Both the position numbers and the translations under genes were made by a program. This document shows positions 61,168 through 64,000 of a stretch of DNA of 64,000 nucleotides, one piece after another (the first letter of the stretch is position 1; the number at the start of each line of letters is the position of its first letter). Source of the stretch: Solirubrobacter soli DSM 22325 (GTDB lineage Bacteria > Actinomycetota > Thermoleophilia > Solirubrobacterales > Solirubrobacteraceae); assembly GCF_000423665.1 (NCBI RefSeq), contig NZ_AUIK01000028.1, forward strand, positions 107,948 through 171,947, given 5' to 3'. A model generated the notes under the pieces. The model was not told where the DNA came from. It ran no database searches and saw only the letters and a program-made list of their open reading frames with translations.

Positions 61168-61268
61168 GATAAACGGGCCCAGGCCATCTTTAGATTTCGC
61201 CCACGAAACCGCGCCGCAGAGCGCCGCCGAACATAAGCGAACCCTAAACCGGGCCAGGCCGTCTTCAA
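61168..61268. repeat. Pair of direct TAAAC...GGCC repeats between iaaA and the membrane protein gene
   Basis: TAAAC-GGGCCCAGGCCATCTTTAG (61170-61193, in two parts) and a close variant TAAACCGGGCC-AGGCCGTCTTCAAG (61245-61268) occur 75 bp apart in the same direction. Small dyads (TTCG-CCCA-CGAA) lie between them. The second copy contains the TGA of the membrane protein gene (61265-61267). It resembles the stop-codon-associated elements at 14.6 and 21.6 kb in position but not in sequence. Confidence 0.55.
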
Positions 61269-62707
61269 GTGCCGACCTGCGGGGCTCGACCGCAGCTCGC
61301 CACGAACTGCCAGTACGGCGTGGTGACGAGGGTTCGGTAGCCCGGCTCGCGCGGGGGTTCGAGGCCCTGCCCGTAGAACCACTTCGCGCGGATCACGACG
61401 GCGGGGCGGACGGGGTGGGCGTCGAGGTCGCGCAGCGGGAGGTCGAGGTGCCACGCGACGAGCGAGCGGGCGCGGGTGCTGGTGCGAATTCGCGAGCAGC
61501 GCAGCAGCGTCTCCTTCCCGCCCGCGCGCGCCAGCACGCCCTCGAAGGCGCTCGACGCGGCGGCGCGGGAGTCGAGCTCGCGCACCTGGGCCCTCAGGTC
61601 CCCCGCCGTGACCGCGAAGATCGCGGCGACGAGCGCCGCCGCGGCGAAAGGTGCGGCGAGCCCCGCCCCGCGGGCGTCCCCGCCGGTCAGTCCATCGCCG
61701 GGTGCGCCGGTTTCGTCGCGGAATCCCTGACGAAACCGGCTCACCTGCTCCGCGGCGCGCACCACGCCCACCCCCGCCAGCGCCGCCGCGACCGCCGCCG
61801 CGGCGACGAGGTAGCGCGGGTTGCCCGCGTAGCCGGCCGTGGTCATCAACGCCACGATCGCCACCCACCCCACCGCGCCCGCCGCGAGCACGCGCACGGT
61901 TCGGTCGCCCACGATCGCGGCGAACAGCGCCGCGAGCAGAGCCGGGACCGTGACGAGCGTCGCGGTGTCCCGCAGCAGGGCGAGCGCGGGGATGTCCGCC
62001 AGCTTCGCGCTGCCGGGGCTCGGGATCCCGCGCCCCGCCTTGGAGGCGTCCAGCGCCCCACCCGCCCCGACAACGTCCGGCCCGAACCACAGGAGCACGA
62101 CGAGCCCGCCCGCCAACAGCACCGACCGGCGGTCGTCCCGCCACAGCCAGACGCCGTAGGCGATCAGGAACGGCCAGACCTCGGGCCGCATCAGCGAGGC
62201 CGCCGTGAGCAGCGCCAGAGTTGCGCGCCGATGGCCGTTGAGGTGGGCGACGATCGCCCACGTGACCGACGCCGCGAGGAGCCCCTCGGAGTTCCCGAGC
62301 GCTGTGTTGTAGAGCCACCAGGGCGAGAGCGCCATCGCCGCCACCGCGGCAACGCCCGCCCAGCGCCCGCCCAGCCGGGTCGCCAGCGCGAACACACCCG
62401 CCAGCGCGAGCAGGCCTCCCGCGCGGGCGATCACGAGCCACAACACGGGTGTCGCGGAGCCGAATAGCGCGAGCGGCGTCGTGAACAGCACCGGGAACGG
62501 CTTCCAGGACGGCCCGCTGGTGGTGTCGAGCGCGAGGTGCCCGACCTCGCGGCCCCAGACCGCCCACGCCCACGGGTCGAACGCGAGCGCGTACGGCAGC
62601 AGCAGCGACAGCGCCGCGACGGCGAGCGCGGCGGCGACGAGCGCTGCACCCCGCACGGCGGCGGCACTCCCCTTCAGGTGCGGCGCCGGACGGGCGAGCG
62701 TGGCCAA
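61265..62707 (-). CDS. Polytopic membrane protein, glycosyltransferase-87/PMT-like
   Basis: The 480-residue protein has about 11 hydrophobic segments and an early periplasmic loop FDPWAWAVWGREVGHLALDTTSGPSWKPFPVLFTTP (in parts), as in GT-C polyprenol-sugar transferases. It has SPWWLYNTALGNSEGLLAA and LMRPEVWPFLIAYGVWLW, and a soluble C-terminal portion with WHLDLPLRDLDAHPVRPAV. The GT-C assignment is by pattern. The gene begins 7 bp after the stop of the coiled-coil gene upstream. Confidence 0.8.
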   Translation of the reverse strand: MATLARPAPHLKGSAAAVRGAALVAAALAVAALSLLLPYALAFDPWAWAVWGREVGHLALDTTSGPSWKPFPVLFTTPLALFGSATPVLWLVIARAGGLLALAGVFALATRLGGRWAGVAAVAAMALSPWWLYNTALGNSEGLLAASVTWAIVAHLNGHRRATLALLTAASLMRPEVWPFLIAYGVWLWRDDRRSVLLAGGLVVLLWFGPDVVGAGGALDASKAGRGIPSPGSAKLADIPALALLRDTATLVTVPALLAALFAAIVGDRTVRVLAAGAVGWVAIVALMTTAGYAGNPRYLVAAAAVAAALAGVGVVRAAEQVSRFRQGFRDETGAPGDGLTGGDARGAGLAAPFAAAALVAAIFAVTAGDLRAQVRELDSRAAASSAFEGVLARAGGKETLLRCSRIRTSTRARSLVAWHLDLPLRDLDAHPVRPAVVIRAKWFYGQGLEPPREPGYRTLVTTPYWQFVASCGRAPQVGT

Positions 62708-62713
62708 GTGCGT

Positions 62714-64000
62714 TTAGGTGAAGGTCTTGATGAGGACGACGAGCAGGATGCCGAGGAAAGCGACGAGCAGTGTGGCGAACACCCGCACCGCCCACAGCGC
62801 GACCGGCGACGGCGGGACCTTCGGGACGCGGTGGGCGGCGTTCGCGCGGGCGGCGTCGACGCGCCGGCGCGTGCCCTCCGGTGTGCGGACCGCCCGCGCC
62901 GGGACGGGCGCGTCGTCCATCTGAAGCGTTCCGTTGGCGGTCGAGGAGCTGATCTGCCGACGCTGCTCCGCGAGGTCGGAGCGCAGGGTGTCCAGCTCGC
63001 GCTTGAGGTTGCGCGAGACCGCCCGCTCGCGCTCGAGGTCGCGGGTTACCCGCTCGACCATGCGCCGCGAGGCCTCCTCCGCGTCCTCGTCGACCTCGCT
63101 GGAGAGCAACTCCTCCCGCAGCCGGGCGACCTCGGCCCGCTCGGCCCCGAGCGCGCGGTCGTGCTCGGCGCGAAGGTGCTCGAGCTCCGCGCGCAGCCGC
63201 TCGGTCTCCTCCGCCTCGGCCGCGATCGTCTTCTGCGTCTCCTCGCGCGCCGTCGCCAGGCGGGAGTGGATCTCGGTGTTGGTCGCGCGCTCGGACTCGA
63301 TCCGCCGCTCCGCGTCCTCGCGCGTCTGGTCGAGCGAGCGGTCGCGGGCGGTCACGTCGCGCTCGAGCCGCACGATCTCCTCTCGCGCGACCGCCAGATC
63401 CGCCTGCAGCGTCTCGCGCTCGGCCTGCAGCTCGCGGATCAGGTCGTTGAGGCTCGACTTCTCGCTCGCCTGGTCCCCCGCGCTGGCCTTGAGCTGCTCG
63501 ATCTGACCGGCGAGCGCGTCCCGCTCGTCGCGCACGGCGCGCAGCTCCTCGATCTCGTCCTCGAGTGCCTCATGCGCGGCCTTCAGGCTTCCATGGGCGA
63601 GCCGCAGGCCGGCGAGCTCACGGTCCGACGCGTCGTGAGCCTCGAGGGCCGCGGCGAGCTCCGAGCTCGTGTCGCTGCGCTGGGTGTCGAGGCGGGAGAC
63701 GTCTCGGTCGCGCGTAGCGAGCTCGGTGGCGAGCCGATCGCGCTCGCTCTCGGCGGTGGCGAGCGCCTCGTCGCGCGCCCGCAGCTCCCCGGCGAGGAGG
63801 TCGCGTTCGCGCTCGGCGGCCGCGAGAGCGTTGCTGTCCGGCGCGGCCTCGGCGGCCGCCAGCGCGGCGGCGAGCCGGTCACGCTCGGCCGCGACCTGCG
63901 CCTGTGCGGCGCGGGCCTCGGCGAGCTCGGCCGACTCGTCGCGCGGCTGCGCCAGCTCGGCCTGCGCGGCCGCCAGCGCGGCGCGGGCCTCGGCGAGCTC
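62714..64000 (-). CDS. Long coiled-coil protein with C-terminal membrane anchor (5' end beyond window)
   Basis: The frame is open from base 64000 to the stop at 62714, so the start is not seen. About 428 residues remain. Most are heptad-like Ala/Glu/Arg/Leu coiled coil (for example AAERERDLLAGELRARDEAL, EVARLREELLSSEVDEDAEE). After a break with RRRVDAARANAAHR comes one membrane helix (LWAVRVFATLLVAFLGILLVVLIKTF) at the very C-terminus. A tail anchor with the coil in the cytosol is likely. Function unknown; it may act in cell shape or division scaffolding. Confidence 0.85.
   Translation of the reverse strand, partial: ELAEARAALAAAQAELAQPRDESAELAEARAAQAQVAAERDRLAAALAAAEAAPDSNALAAAERERDLLAGELRARDEALATAESERDRLATELATRDRDVSRLDTQRSDTSSELAAALEAHDASDRELAGLRLAHGSLKAAHEALEDEIEELRAVRDERDALAGQIEQLKASAGDQASEKSSLNDLIRELQAERETLQADLAVAREEIVRLERDVTARDRSLDQTREDAERRIESERATNTEIHSRLATAREETQKTIAAEAEETERLRAELEHLRAEHDRALGAERAEVARLREELLSSEVDEDAEEASRRMVERVTRDLERERAVSRNLKRELDTLRSDLAEQRRQISSSTANGTLQMDDAPVPARAVRTPEGTRRRVDAARANAAHRVPKVPPSPVALWAVRVFATLLVAFLGILLVVLIKTFT

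Overview
The window is very GC-rich, with almost exclusively G or C at third codon positions, frequent GTG starts, 4-nt ATGA/GTGA gene overlaps and very little intergenic DNA. Gene content (fused SecDF, RuvCAB, YebC, PdxS/PdxT, LAL-type LuxR regulators, ECF sigma factors, many GNAT and MarR/TetR proteins, chemoreceptor) suggests a high-GC actinobacterium, most likely of the Solirubrobacterales/Thermoleophilia type. That placement is inference from gene style, not from a marker search. No rRNA, tRNA, CRISPR array, prophage or transposase gene was seen.

Layout. 0-12.4 kb is a housekeeping block on the minus strand: yebC, ruvC-ruvA-ruvB (start/stop overlapped), a zinc-ribbon/PAS protein, fused secDF, a small GlsB-like membrane protein and recJ (runs off the left edge). 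It is interrupted by plus-strand accessory genes (GNAT, AraC, alpha/alpha-toroid protein, methyltransferase). 12.5-16.1 kb holds a Tat-exported protein and an ECF-sigma/zinc-finger/membrane/Pro-Thr fusion. 16.2-21.6 kb is a methyltransferase, a MarR-GNAT fusion with its own palindromic operator, phosphomannomutase, an MBL hydrolase and an NhaP-type antiporter. 22-24.4 kb is a glycosyltransferase plus FAD oxidoreductase pair. 24.4-28.7 kb is proline catabolism (proline dehydrogenase, P5C dehydrogenase, a DapA-family enzyme), with 500 bp of GC-rich tandem repeats and a large hairpin in the middle.

28.7-34.8 kb has a duplicated-domain small protein, a chemoreceptor with a sigma28-like promoter, and an M56 peptidase - P450 - zinc alcohol dehydrogenase gene set. 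34.8-36.9 kb holds a secreted beta-propeller/collagen-like protein and an HExxH protein. 36.9-39.1 kb is pdxS-pdxT-phosphatase. 39.3-43.2 kb is an rpiR - beta-phosphoglucomutase - GH65 disaccharide phosphorylase operon, facing rmlC-gluQ. 44.8-48.3 kb holds TetR and LAL regulators. 49.4-56 kb is a possible catabolic island: a ribose-type ABC importer, a benzoylformate-decarboxylase-like ThDP enzyme, an SDR and an ArsR-like regulator. 56-64 kb holds a carboxymuconolactone-decarboxylase-like pair, an ECF sigma with a membrane partner, GNAT, an Ala/Lys repeat protein, an isoaspartyl peptidase, a polytopic membrane protein and a long coiled-coil protein that runs off the right edge.

The most unusual global trait is how convergent genes meet. 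Of 11 convergent pairs, seven share exactly four bases (CTAG, TTAG or CTAA) so both stop codons interlock, two overlap further, and the other two are separated by a REP-like palindromic element that itself contains or touches both stop codons.
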